A DNA stretch of 64,000 bases, from contig NC_026504.1 of the NCBI RefSeq assembly GCF_000182925.2, positions 1,612,001 through 1,676,000 of the forward strand, given 5' to 3'. Of the stretch, positions 20,811 through 32,737 are shown piece after piece. This DNA comes from Neurospora crassa OR74A (lineage: Eukaryota; Ascomycota; Sordariomycetes; Sordariales; Sordariaceae). The notes below the pieces were generated by a model. It was not told the origin of the DNA. It searched no databases and was given only the letters and a program-made list of their open reading frames with translations. A program made the position numbers and the translations under genes. How positions within the stretch are numbered: position 1 is the first letter of the stretch; every line of letters begins with the position of its first letter.

Positions 20811-23192
20811 GGATGATGATGACGATCAAGACCGCTCGGGGGTGCGAAAAGTGCGGTCGGTCGCGCGCAATCTGGCAGATTGGACTCTGGGGAATCACTG
20901 GAAGCTTAACGGGGAGAGGCAGGATGAGACAAATGACGGGTTGATGGGGGCAACGGGGAGACCGGGGTCAGAGCTTCGGTGCAGCAGTGCAGAGCAGAGT
21001 GCAGAGCATAGCGCGACGTCGTCCGCTGAGGAGGGTTTAGCGTGTCGCGGGATCATGGGACACGGGCCACGCAGCTTGGGTGGGATTCGATTTGATTGTG
21101 GGCACTATTTCAGGGCTAGCTTCCCTTGGGCGGAGAAGGCGGCCACTGCCCAGTGCCCACTGCACCACTGCAGACGACTCCCGTTGGAGTGACGGCAGTC
21201 ACAACTCTGGGAGGGTGAGAGTGTTTGGCGTGGCGTGGCCCAAGCGTCGAGCACCTCAACTGTGAGTGGCCGCACATCACTTCGATCAGTGTGCTCAACA
21301 AGCCGATTGGATTCCCAACATCCCCACCAATAAAATACCACCAGAAACAGAGACGGCTGTCTGTCCGCAGCTCGACGACGCATCCTTTTGCAGGAGTAGC
21401 GGCGGGCGGTGCAGCAGAACAGAAAGCGGAGAGACAGGGTCCTCCACGGATGCAATGTGAGCAATGTTCCACACGCAGTGAGACTCTCTTCACGTCTCTG
21501 CTGCAGATGATGTCTTGTGGTGTTTGGAGCACCCAAGGGACACAATCAACATCCGGCGGCGAATGGATGTCAACGAAGTTGACACAAGGCCTCCTGATAA
21601 GATACCATACGGGTCTGCTGGACTGACGCTGGCCTTGACCGACGTGAGCGAGTGGGGAGGGGAATGGCACACCAACAACTGAAGTCAAAGACTGGCCACA
21701 TTTGGTGATGCATAGGTAGGTACGCACACAGAACTGTCTGTCAACCCGTCATCCCGTCCCAGGAACCCGTCAACCCGTCAATCTGGGGTAGCCAAGACCT
21801 CTACACCACCAGAACCATCATGCTCACCAGCGATCACCAAGCAGAGCAGAGGCGTCCTCAAGCGTTTCACACCGGGATGCTTCAACGGCTTGTCTCATGT
21901 TGGATCAAGCTCCATTCCGTGCTAACAGTTGTAAGACAACCGGCAGAGAACGGGTCTCAGCCGCTGAGGAGAAGTAAACGAACGACGAAAAGGCTGAAGG
22001 GCGGTGATATCGCGCTCTTCCCAGCTAGCCGAAGGTACCTATAAATCAAAATAACCGGAAGGCTGGCCGTTCCGTGATCTGACATGCCGGGACTCAACGG
22101 TGAAGAGAGCCCCCCCAGTATCTCGAGCGGACGGGTCCCTGGCGGGGAAAGAAGGAGCGGTGAACGACCCAAAAAAAGGCCCCCAATGATCGGAATCGGC
22201 CCTCTCAGGTCTTGGCACCATCGCTCACCACCATCGCTACACTCTCTCCAAGCTCTGAACCCCTTTTTTCCTTTCCTCTCCAGGGGCGGTGACAACAGAG
22301 ACACTTGTTGTTCACATCGCCAGTTTCGTGCAACCACTCGACTTGTCCAAGTCCATCAGATCACCGCCGTAGCTTGAACACTAGAGGTAATCCACTAGGC
22401 AGCTCCCTATTGCCATGTACTGTACGTAGGTAGGTAGGTACCTCTACCAGAGTCTCGAGGCTCGAGGAGAGAAGTAGGTGAGCTACCTACTACAAGGCCC
22501 GTATAATTCACAGCATCAACGGGCAAGGCACGCAGTCAAGAGGCACAGAAGATGGAAGGAAACATCAACAGCCAGCAGCCCAATGGATGAGGGGGATTCC
22601 AGACTTGATATGTTCTGCACGCGGGAACCAGGGAGGACAGGTTCGAGGTCGACGGCGTTCCAGATGGCCCATGTTTATCCAATGATGGGCCCGTCTTGGT
22701 GTTGCTCTCGCGTCGAGACCCCCAACCGCCAGATGCAGCTCCCCCTTGGCCCCACCAGCTGTAAGAGCTGTGGCCAAAGAGAAGACATCCTGAAAGAGTG
22801 CCGAGCCCCTCCATCCAGAATTGCTGCCAGTCAGTTCCATCGCCGTCTCTCTTCAGTTGACTCTGGGCTCAGCCGCTCTCCATTGTGAGTGGTTCCTGGC
22901 GACTCGCAGTGAACGTGGGTGGACAATCTGGAACTGTGTGGGTGTCGGTTGGGAGTGCACAGTGCTCCCGTCGCCCAAATAAATAAGCTCCGGCCTCGCT
23001 TTGTCCCGTCACCCCTCCAAAACCTTCCATCAGATCGGCGCCGTAAATACCATCATAGCTTCCGTCGTCGTCGACTTCTTCTCTTCTCCCGTCCTGTCTT
23101 TCTTGACTCTTCATTGCAACTTTGTATCCTCCATATCCCGACGGATTTTCATCATCTATTTTAATCAACAACCACTACCCCAATAATTCACA
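20413..23192. other. Long divergent promoter region between the Bqt4-like and Rho-GDI genes
   Basis: 2.8 kb without a supportable gene. It contains a (TG)34 microsatellite and several copies of a GGTAGGTA motif (22427-22442, 22474-22490). The last ~150 bp is a pyrimidine-rich Rho-GDI leader. Confidence 0.5.
20741..20808. repeat. (TG)34 microsatellite
   Basis: An uninterrupted TG dinucleotide run of 68 bp, about 330 bp upstream of the Bqt4-like start codon. Such tracts can form Z-DNA and are often polymorphic. Confidence 0.97.
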
Positions 23193-24494
23193 ATGGCCGG
23201 CGGACACGACGAAGATCTGATGCCCGAGGACAACTCGGGCTACAAGCTCTCTCAGCCCAAGCAGTCCTTGGCTGAGTACCACAAGATGGGTATGTTCCAA
23301 CCTTTGTCTTTACTGTTTGTTTTCTTTTCAGCATCGCATGCGTCTTATTTCACCCGTATTTTCTCTGCGGCATCGTGCGGATCGTGGGACTTTTTTGGAA
23401 AAAGGGGGAACTGCGGGTGCGGTGACGACATGATGGTGACCCCTTTCACCGCCCATGCTTCACGGCGCAAAGGACTATGGCAACGCCTCACAACATCGCA
23501 ACTTTCCATGCCAAAACTTTGGCAAGATCACGACCACTCTAAGCGCAAAGTAAAGCTTGCGTGGGTTTCCCGTGGCAGAAACCTACCTCTGCAATTGTTG
23601 ACTTGGCGGTCAAGTTAAGCCAAAGGTCGTCGCAGACGTTCACAACTTTCAACAGGGCATGCCCCTGGTTTGAAGATGAGGGGCGCGAGAGCTATCGCGA
23701 CATAGCCCATCTTAGCAGACCCGAAGACCACAGCACCGTCATTCACACAACACTCAACCGCATTCAACCACACACACACACACATATATATATATCATGA
23801 TGCCAAAGAAAAGAGGTACCATTCATGAAAAGAAGAGCCACCATGACTAACCCTTCCCCCTAGACGAGAACGACGAGTCCCTCAAGCGCTACAAGGAGTC
23901 CCTCGGCCTCGGCGGCGGCAACGACCTGTCCGACCCCAACGACCCGCGCGTGTGCATCATCCACTCGCTCTCCATGGAGTCTCCCGGCCGGGAGCCCGTC
24001 GTGATCGACCTGTCTACGCCCGGGTCGCTGGAGGACCTCAAGAAGAAGCCCTTCACCATCAAGGAGGGTGCCAAGTTCACCATGAAGGCCCAGTTCAAGG
24101 TGCAGCACGAAATTTTGAGCGGCTTGCACTACGTCCAGACGGTCAAGCGCGGCAAGATCAGGATCCCCGGTGGCAAGACGAGCGAGATGATTGGCAGTTA
24201 TGCGCCCAACACGGATAAGAATCCCATGTACACCAAGACTTGTGAGTTCTTTTTTCTTCTTCCTCTCCTTCTTTGTGACAGAAATCCTGCTGTCCGTTTG
24301 TTTGTCCTTGTGAATGGGAATAGGGGGCGGAAATTTGCTGACCGAGTTTACGAAACGATTTAGTCGCCGAGGAGGAGGCCCCCACTGGCATGCTCGCCCG
24401 TGGCAACTACAACGCCGTCTCTCGCTTCGTCGACGACGATGGCAAGACCCATCTCGAGTTCGAGTGGAGCTTCGATATTGCCAAGGACTGGTAA
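23193..24494 (+). CDS. rdi1: Rho GDP-dissociation inhibitor
   Basis: Three exons (23193-23289, 23864-24241, 24364-24494) encode 201 residues, the normal family length. The N-terminal arm contains NSGYKLSQPKQSLAEYHKMD, where the Tyr and Lys/Pro-rich helix contacts the Rho switch regions. The immunoglobulin-like domain includes DLSTPGSLEDLKKKPFTIKEG, HEILSGLHYVQTVKRGKIRI and the C-terminal HLEFEWSFDIAKDW, all strong RhoGDI signatures. The protein extracts prenylated Rho/Rac/Cdc42 GTPases from membranes and holds them in the GDP form in the cytosol. Intron 1 is 574 bp, by far the longest intron in the window, and carries a (CA)n(TA)n tract just before its acceptor. Intron 2 is 122 bp. Confidence 0.95.
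23290..23863 (+). other. 574-bp intron 1 of the Rho-GDI gene
   Basis: Donor GTATGT at 23290; acceptor CCCCCTAG ending at 23863. It contains a CA/TA microsatellite at about 23769-23796. Splicing restores the expected frame from HKM to DENDES. It is five to ten times longer than most introns nearby. Confidence 0.85.
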
Positions 24495-25358
24495 ACTACT
24501 TTCGGGTTTAGATCGCCGTCATCGTCGTCGTCTAGTTTCTCGCCCTATAAGCTAGCCGGTCACTCAGTCCAGCTAGTCAGCCGCATCGGATACACACACA
24601 CATACACTTCGCTGTTGGCATACTGTGACGAACTGCTGTGCCCTCGGTTGATTTCGTGGGCAAAGAGGGATGCGCCATTCGCGAACGAGGAGCGAACTCG
24701 ATAGAGGATGAAGATGGAATTAATCATGCTGAGTGGGGAAAGAAGACTAAACACGCGCTTCCTCCCTGTTTCGAAGATCACGAAACAGGGAGAAAGATAC
24801 ACTACACTACCGGAACTCGACAAGGGAAAGGAAGGTAGAAACACACCGACGTCTGTTTCACCTTATCTAGGTATGGGACTGGAAAGGCAAGCGAACGGAA
24901 CGGAACGGAATCTGGGCCACAGGATGGTTTGGTCGTTTAGGGTATACGCCCCCCTTTCCGGGCAGGAGGGAAGGGGAAGAGGAGAAAACTTCCTTACATT
25001 TATCTACATACATACACATCATCTTATCTTAGTAGTATAAACACACATAACTCTCACATACGCAATTCAGGTCTTGCGGTTTCTCTTATCTGCTATGAAG
25101 AAGATCGGGAGGGCTTACTTGTTAGTAGAGGAGAAGAAAAAAAAAAAACTGTCCCGAGTACCTCTATCATTCATGCCTGCTTCTAATCTATGACATTGCG
25201 GTCGCTAGCGTGGGTATATGCAGTGTATTCACACTCTTTGGTGCGAACAAGTTCAAGCCAAGACCATCCGCAACGCTCATGCTCTCTGTTCCCGTCCTCT
25301 ATCCCCATTCGCCCCGAGTGCGCACCATGTAGGGGGGTTTCCCGTCTCTCGCCGACTA
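24495..25358. other. Convergent 3' region of the Rho-GDI and Ppg1 genes
   Basis: 0.86 kb between the two stop codons, with no gene. Short A-rich and CA-rich tracts are present. Both 3' UTRs and poly(A) sites should lie here. Confidence 0.5.
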
Positions 25359-26677
25359 TTACAAAAAGTAATCCGGCAATGCGCCCCCCTCCGCCGACTT
25401 GTCCTGATTCATCTGCTGATCCTTAACGGCGTCGTTCTCAGGAGCGGCCGCAAACACATTGAAGAAGCGCTCTCCAGTATCGCTGACCTCCAAGACACTT
25501 GCCATGTTTCCGCACCGGTAGCAGTAGTTGGGCGCGCTCCATACCGTGCTCAGCCGGTCGTCGTATAGCACCTGATACCCTTCCTGACAGAGCTGGTGCG
25601 CGCGCAGAATGTGGTTCATGTTGTTCACCGCCAGGAACTTCTTAACCACCTGCGCTCCGAAAGTGTAGCCAGCGCCGCGGGGTGATAAACTGAACTCGTC
25701 GCGGTCGGGATCGGGATCGGACCATACTAGGTCGGCCATGGGGCCTTCGTGGGGAATCTCGCGGAAGCGGTCGATTACTTTAATTTGGTCGATAGAGTGA
25801 ATCGAAGGGGAGAGACCTGGCGCGGAAGAAGAGGTTTAGCAACTAGCTTGTACACCTGGCGCCCAGAAAGGGGGTATCTTACCTCCGTGTACACAGAATA
25901 TTTGGTCGTTGATGACCACACTTAATGTGAGGAAATCGAACATGTCGGTAAAGTAATGCCAGACATTGGCATTGCCGTACTTGCGCGAGCACTCGGTATA
26001 AAAGCCGTAAGACTGCGTTACGCCGCGGGACTCGTGGTTGCCTCGAATCAAATGGACGCGGTTGGGGTATCTCAGTTTTAAACAAACAAGAAGAGAAATC
26101 GTTTCGACGCTGAACATGCCTCGGTCGACATAGTCGCCTGTTGTTTTTCTCCCAAGGTTAGTCAAACGTCGTCATTTTAGCACAGCACCCGCATGGAGGG
26201 CACGCGCCGCCCGCGTCTTGCTTCCATCACCACCACCAAGATCACCACCCACCTAGAAATAGATAATTCGTGTCTGGACAGTAGCCACCGATCCTGAATA
26301 TCTCTATCAAATCATAGAACTGGCCGTGGATGTCACCGACAACCGTAACGGGGGCGCGAACATGCACGACATTGCTCTCGCGCATTAGCAGCTCTTTTGT
26401 TTTGGCGCATATCGCTTCGATAACCGATTCAGCGAGTAGTTCCTTTTTGTAGAGGCGTGAGATACACTCGTCGAGGTCGACCGAAGCTATTCGGCACGTC
26501 ACATGTCAGTGGTTGTGGTATGTCTGCGCCGTTGAATTTATGTTGGGGGTTTGTCGGTGTCTTTTTTGGCGGGGCGTGGGATGGGCAAGAAGAGGAGGGG
26601 CATGGCCTTGTCCGCTGCTTTTCAACGTTGGTGGCGCAAAGGGTGCAATGGACCAACTTACGGGGAAGGCCAGGCAT
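25359..26677 (-). CDS. ppg1: Ppg1, PP2A-family serine/threonine protein phosphatase catalytic subunit
   Basis: Four exons (26677-26662, 26486-26253, 26137-25883, 25816-25359) encode 320 residues. The first exon is only 16 nt and codes MPGLP. All metallophosphatase motifs are intact: GDIHGQF, GDYVDRG (rebuilt across intron 2), RGNHESR, FCVHGGLSPS (rebuilt across intron 3) and the C-terminal [13 protein letters not shown]. Among PP2A relatives, [33 protein letters not shown] and the terminal DYFL match the Ppg1 group best; it is neither PP2A proper nor PP4 nor Sit4. Family knowledge: two metal ions, substrates with phosphoserine/threonine, yeast Ppg1 acting with STRIPAK-like Far factors in mitophagy control, and roles in fungal growth and virulence. 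Introns are 175, 115 and 66 bp. Confidence 0.94.
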
Positions 26678-29448
26678 GACGGGCAGAGATGATGCTCTCG
26701 TGTAGTAGGATCAATGGAACGGCGCTAAAAACACAACTTAGACACGTTTTGCAGTTGGTAGTGTTGTGTCGACAGGCTCAGCAATCACGAGTTGCGGTAA
26801 AGGCTGGTAGTGCTTCTCCCAGCTCGAGCGATGTCAGTGGTGGTGGTTGGATAGATGCGAATCAACATGTTCGAAGAGGTGGTTATTGTCACATCGAACG
26901 GGGCAAAAGAGCTTCAGCAGACGACGGAGCGCAATCCTCCAGTCACTTGGTGATGGGACAGCTCAGCTTCAGTTTGCTTTAGAAAAAAAAATCAAAACTG
27001 AAAGTTGGGAGGGAAGAAATGTGCTATACGGATTCTGAGAGAGCAGTCGCAAGCGGCCTAGCAGGAATACAACTTTCCATCTGAATTTGGTACTGTACAG
27101 TCTGTACTGAGGTGGAAATGAAGGCGACGTGTGTTTTTGTTGCTGACTGAGGAAGCCGAGGGAGAAGCGCAATCCCGAGTGCTGAAGCCTTTCCTTCCTA
27201 GCGAATCCAAGGAGGCTCGACGCGCTGCACCTGCCCTCCCTTCTGCAGTGCCCTGGAGGTGCCCCAGGTGGGCTGCTGCTGCTGACGAGGTGACGTGCCC
27301 TCATTCGGGCCAGCTGCGCTGAGTGTTGACGGTTCCTCGACACTCAGCTGGCAACATGAGTGGAAAGCACTGCAGACAGCTGGGAAACCGCCCGTCATCC
27401 CGGCCCGTCACTGAAAAGGCCCGTGCGGCAGCTCGCCCAGCGGCCCAGGTTCTTGACGCCCTGAATCCCCGGCTCCCCATCACTCACGGCCTCACACGTG
27501 CTGGAAGGGACTGGGTGCTTGTGCCCCACTTGGTAACCGGTTCATACAAAAGCCAGCGGTCTCCCTCCTCTCTTCCAACTTGGACCCTCACAAATTCCTT
27601 TCCCTGCTCCTCTCTCTTGCGCTTCTGCTGCTTTGCTGCGTCCGCGGCCACCTCTGAAGATATCTCGGCGAACTCACTTTCCCATCCTTCAGCTGTGTCA
27701 ACGGACACATTGGTTTGATTCGGCGCTCTTCTGCCAATAGTTCCGGGCTTTTCGGTCCACACTTTGTATCTGATGGCTTTTTCTGCTTTTTCTGTTCATT
27801 CTGTCTATTGATTGCTGGCCAGATTCCCAGGACCAAGACGCCAAAGTCCAGTGTTGCTTTCTGGCGTAGTCTGAGGCTTCACTGCCTTTCAAAGCGTTGT
27901 CCCTGTCCTCTCTGGCGAGGCCTCGGTTGGACTGAGCCCGAGGTTATTTCTTTTTTTTATGCTTCATATGCCTACTCTTTCACTGGCGTTCAAGCTCGAA
28001 GCTCATCGAGCCCCAGAGTTGGCTGCCTTGGATTGCAGTTCAGGAGTTGATCGACGAGTAGTATCTGGTCACAGGGAGGAAGGCATTCATGGTCTTGCTG
28101 TCCACCGAGGCAGCCAACGATGGGACGGTGTATGGGAATCATGACGGGACATCTTGCGCGATATCATCGCAACATGTCTTGGTCATGTCCTCTACGGGCT
28201 TTTATCGAGGACGCAGTTGAGGGCTTTCGATGCGATCATCTTTATTGAGGTCGATCACAGTCAACATTGGCAATCCCTTACTCGGACCAACTTCTCTGCC
28301 ACCCGGGAGATTGGGGACGGGAAGGTTCAAAGGTAACACGTTTCATTTCCTCATTTTAGCTCTCAGAATGGGCCTCTTATCCCCCATGTTTACTATATGA
28401 CCCCCTCTGAGGTGGATGTACTTGTCGAATTCTATAGATGGCCGGCCCTGTGCTTCTGCCTCTTCTTACAGGCATCGTCCCATTCTCTATACCTCTAGTT
28501 CTCTGAATACCTATCAATCTTCAAACCAAATCATGAAAGCAAAAGGAGCCAACATCCACCATATCAGAGCGATGAGACGCAAACGCAGCTTGCCGAGTCG
28601 GAGCCGGGCCAGACCCCCAATTCCCGATGCAGTAAGGGGCTGTTTCTCACGTGATTCGTGCGTGTCAGCCCCCGCTCACTTGCGCCCAGAGGGTGGCGGC
28701 TGAACTTCTGACGGCGGCGCTCTTCAACCTCCAAAAATGCGACTTGCATCGGAAGTCAGTCGGGCAACTGAAGTCAGCTGGTTCGCAACTTGAACCTCAC
28801 AGAGTCGAGCCACGACCGATTCCACAACACCACAACCACACGCCGGCGAACAGGCCACTTATCGCAGCCTTGCCTCTAGACTTTTCTTTGCATTCTGATC
28901 TTCAATCCAGCGTCTCTTGACGCCGCGGCTTTGTTAGTTTCTGGCGGCTTCCTCGACACCCTACAAAGAGTGACTGCCACAGCAGTATATCCCAAACTAT
29001 TCAAGTATCCCGCTGCCGGTCAATCAATTGGATCGTGTGGCACAGACGCGCAACCGGCATACGTCGGGTCTGGATATACATCGCTCTCGAGGCGCCCGTT
29101 GATATACATGCTCTATGTTAGAGGCCCTCTCTTTGCTTCCCGGTGGTCGCTCGCCAGGCTAATGTCCTCGCAGCGCACCTGATCCATCATAGGCATTCGC
29201 CATCCATCTCAGCGAAGCTACAAGTCATCATCGCCTACAAGGTCCTCTTTATATCTACACCCACGGGACTACAAGGCTACTCCTGATATACCTACTCCAT
29301 TCAGCAGTTATACGCAGCCTAAGTGGCTTTGTCTCCTCGCCTTCAGCCCATCGCCGGCGATTCTTTTTTTCTTTTCCATCTTTCTTCTTCATCATAGTGA
29401 CCCAACACTATTTCTCTTTGCTCACCCCCCGGTCAACCCGTATATACC
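26678..29448. other. Long divergent region between ppg1 and the zinc-knuckle gene
   Basis: 2.77 kb without a supportable gene. Several frames (for example 27323-27718) lack family features. Pyrimidine-rich stretches around 27580-27800 and 29180-29445 suggest leader or promoter sequence for the plus-strand gene. Confidence 0.45.
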
Positions 29449-32073
29449 ATGTCTTCCGCCGCAGCGGTCGACTCCGCTCCGGGACAGTCCTCCTCCCAAC
29501 ACGAACCAATATGTTATAACTGCGGCACACGGGGTCATTGGGTTGTCGCTTGTCCAGAGCCTACTAGGGATGTGCCTGCGTGAGTAACCTTGGGTCTCTT
29601 TGGCCCATTTGTCTTTGTAACAAACGGGTACGCACTTGCTACACCTTGTGACTAACAGTCCTTCCAGCGGGCTTCAACGATGGCAGTCTCAGCACCAGGA
29701 AGGTCATTCGTCGGATCGCAACGCTGCCTCCCATGATAAAAAGGGGCCCGTTGTCACTCGGTATCCGTTGCCTCCTAGCCAAGGCCCTACCATCACAAGA
29801 TACGGTCCTCCGCAACCACCGGCGTATCCCCCTGGTGCACCACCGCCGCCGTCGATCCAAGCTTATCCTCCGGCCTCTTTTCCACCACCACCACCGCCGC
29901 CGCCGCTACCAACATATTCCGGGAGTTACCATCCCCCGCCGCCGGCTGTGTATGGCCAGTTCCCGCCGGCTGCACCACCGCCCCCGTCGCAGTACGCACC
30001 GCAGCCTCCTTACGGACAGCCGCAATATCCTCCTCCGTATCCCCCATCCAACTACTACCCGAACGGCGTTCCCCCTCCCCCGCCTGGGGCTTATCCTCCG
30101 CAACCCTATTCTCAACCAGGACCACCGCTTCCCGTGCCGCCGCCTCCTGTACCACCTCCCTATCCTAGTAGCTACAGTGGGCCACCGCAGCCGGAATACC
30201 ATTACTCTCCAGGTCAGCAGCCTCCGTACCCTCCTCCTACCGGGTGGGTACCGCCGCCATTTGCTCCTCCCCACTTGCCGCCCCCTCCGCCATCCAATTC
30301 TGGCGCAAACAAGCATCGTGGCAAGAGACAGAATCAAGGCCCGAAGCATTCGAATGCGCAAAGAGATAGACACGACAGGCACAACAGAGATGAAGGAAAC
30401 GACAGAGTCGACAGGTTTGACCGCTATGACCGGTACGATAGGCCGGACAGGTTTGACAAACGTGATCGAGATGACGGTTTCGAAAGGGGCGAACGGCTTG
30501 ACAGAATCGATCGCTTTGAGCGAAATGATAGGAACCAACGGCCTGAGAGACACGACCGGCCTGCGAGGATCGAGAGAGCCGAGAGGAACGACAGGAGTGA
30601 CAGGCGTCGAAATGTGAATGATTCAGAGGACCGAGCCGGACCTGGGCGACAAGAACGCCGAAAGGAGCCACGAACAGTCCAGCCTGAGCGAACATCCAAG
30701 CCCGCAAATTCCAAGACAGCGGTTCCCGAGCCCAAGGAGGATGTAGGAAACGGTGAATGGGATCCAGAATCTGAAAAGGATATGCAGCGCATTTTTCCTG
30801 AACTTGACTTTAAGCCGGCGGATCCGGTCGGAATTCCTCTACCTGCGACTTACACGGATGACCCCACGATTCCGCCTGCATACAATGCCAAATGCGTCAA
30901 GTCTCTTTATTTCAACGATCAAAACGAAAAGGAGTTTGCCTTCTCGGTCCGGGAGACATCTTTCTGGTCTGTTCTTAAGCTAGACCCTGTCTTTAAGTTC
31001 TATCCGGGGATGATCAGGAAGCGCATCGGCGAGCATGAGTACACGACTCATATAATATCTGCGCCTCCTCATCCAGAAGCCAAGTTGAAGCTTCCACCGA
31101 AATTCACAATTTCTCGGAACCAACCAAAAGAGACGCCGGAAATTGATCGATACCGCCCTCGACCTGATCAGCACCGTGATTTCTCGCCCAGACGTTCCGC
31201 ACCTCGTGACCAACCACCATCCGGATTTGACCGAGGACACCGATGTTATCAGCAACATCCAAAGCGGCCTCTGGATGACAATTTTGACGGACGTGATCGC
31301 GATCCCAGGGATGCAAAGCGGCCCAGACAGAGTCTGGATACTCCTGACCGGGGTCATGGCCGTGATGCCTATCCACCACCTCCTCGCAGACCCTCTCCAA
31401 ATCCCAAATATAACTTCAGTGCCGATCCCTGGTCGCCACAGGCTGGTGAGACGAAGATCCCATCAACCGACCATCGCTATAATAGGGACACCTACTACGA
31501 CAATAGGTCTTCGTCGTCCAGGGACGACAGAGACAAGGAGAGAGGGAGAGAGCGACCGTCCCAGTATGCGGACATGCGCCACGACAGCGGCTACCACAGC
31601 AGTCGTAGCCGCTCGCAGGAGCGCAAACCCAGGAGATCCTCGTATCGCGATGATTACAGGGATCGGGACAGAGACAGAGACAACCGACCACTTTCAGGGC
31701 CATACCAGCAGAGGAAAAGGACGCGGTCACGTAGCCGCAGTCCTAGCCGCAGCCGTAGTCCGGCTTCGTCCTATCTCTCGCCAGCAAGAAGCATTGCAAA
31801 GCGCAGTCGCTCTGCTAGCCGTGGTCGTAGCTTGACTCGTAGTAGGAGCCGTAGTCGCAGCAGAAGCGAACGCAGCGAATCCCCCCTTACGGCGCTGGAT
31901 AAGGAGCTGCTGGGTTTGACTGACGAGCCTAATGAGCCCGTGAAGTCAAAGGTGGTTCCCAAGAAGGTGGCGCCGAGGGTCAAGGTTGCTGCGGCTTTTG
32001 GGTGAGTAACTCCAGTCATATCTTTCCATACAAGGGAATGAACGCTAACATGCTTGATAGTCGCCGTTGGTAA
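29449..32073 (+). CDS. CCHC zinc-knuckle, proline-rich and RS-domain RNA-binding protein
   Basis: Three exons (29449-29579, 29668-32001, 32061-32073) encode about 825 residues. Exon 1 holds one zinc knuckle, CYNCGTRGHWVVACP (C-X2-C-X4-H-X4-C). Residues ~70-240 are dominated by Pro, Tyr and Gln with poly-proline runs. Then comes a charged block of DR/RFDR dipeptide-like repeats. A compact conserved region includes NGEWDPESEKDMQRIFPEL and KCVKSLYFNDQNEKEFAFSV. The C-terminal third is an SR/RS domain (SRSRSPSRSRSPAS) ending in VAAAFGRRW. The last coding exon has only 13 nt (completing G, then R-R-W-stop) after a 59-bp intron with GTGAGT and GCTAAC signals. Two acceptors nine bases apart precede exon 2; I used the distal one, because the proximal one abuts the branch site. 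The layout suggests an mRNA-processing factor. Confidence 0.85.
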
Positions 32074-32699
32074 ACCTCACAACACATCTACTTTTTCTTA
32101 TTCTTCGCTTTTTCTTCACAATTTCAACGAAATCGGATGTTTATCTTTTGATCCGTCATATCCCGGCGTTGAGAGAATGTGGGGCCTCTTTCTTGTGTTT
32201 ACATCAGGGCTTGTTGTTACCAGGCGTTTCTCATCCATGGAGTTTATGTGGCTATCGGATGGTAGGTGGATGGGTGGGCGGGTGTTATGGAGTGACATAT
32301 TTCTTTTAAGCTGAGTTCATGCAGCACCATCGTCCAAACCATTTTTTCTTCTTTTTATAATACAACAGTGCATCTGCCGGGCACGGGAATATCTTGCTTC
32401 CAATCGTGGACACAAATGTCCAGACTGTGATGCCCAAGATGTCTATTGTACCATGGCCTCACAACCAGATACGCAATTTAATTTGAAAGCTCATACAATT
32501 TCCAACCTTGGGGAAGGAAGGAAGGTAGCAAGCGGGGAAAAAATGAAGGAAGAAGCTGCCACGAAAACGTGAAATCTCGAGCCGCTACAGGAATGAACAC
32601 CTACCTGTCCAAAGACAAGAATACCTCCAGGTACAGTGATGGTCAAAAAAATACTGTACCTCCTTACCCATATTGGGATATGTGGGTGAGAGGGACCGT

Positions 32700-32737
32700 A
32701 TTTTTTTTAATTTTTTTTTTATTTTTTTTTTTTTTTG
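32700..32737. repeat. T-rich homopolymer tract
   Basis: Almost pure T run, interrupted by AA and A, in the convergent spacer. Confidence 0.9.
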
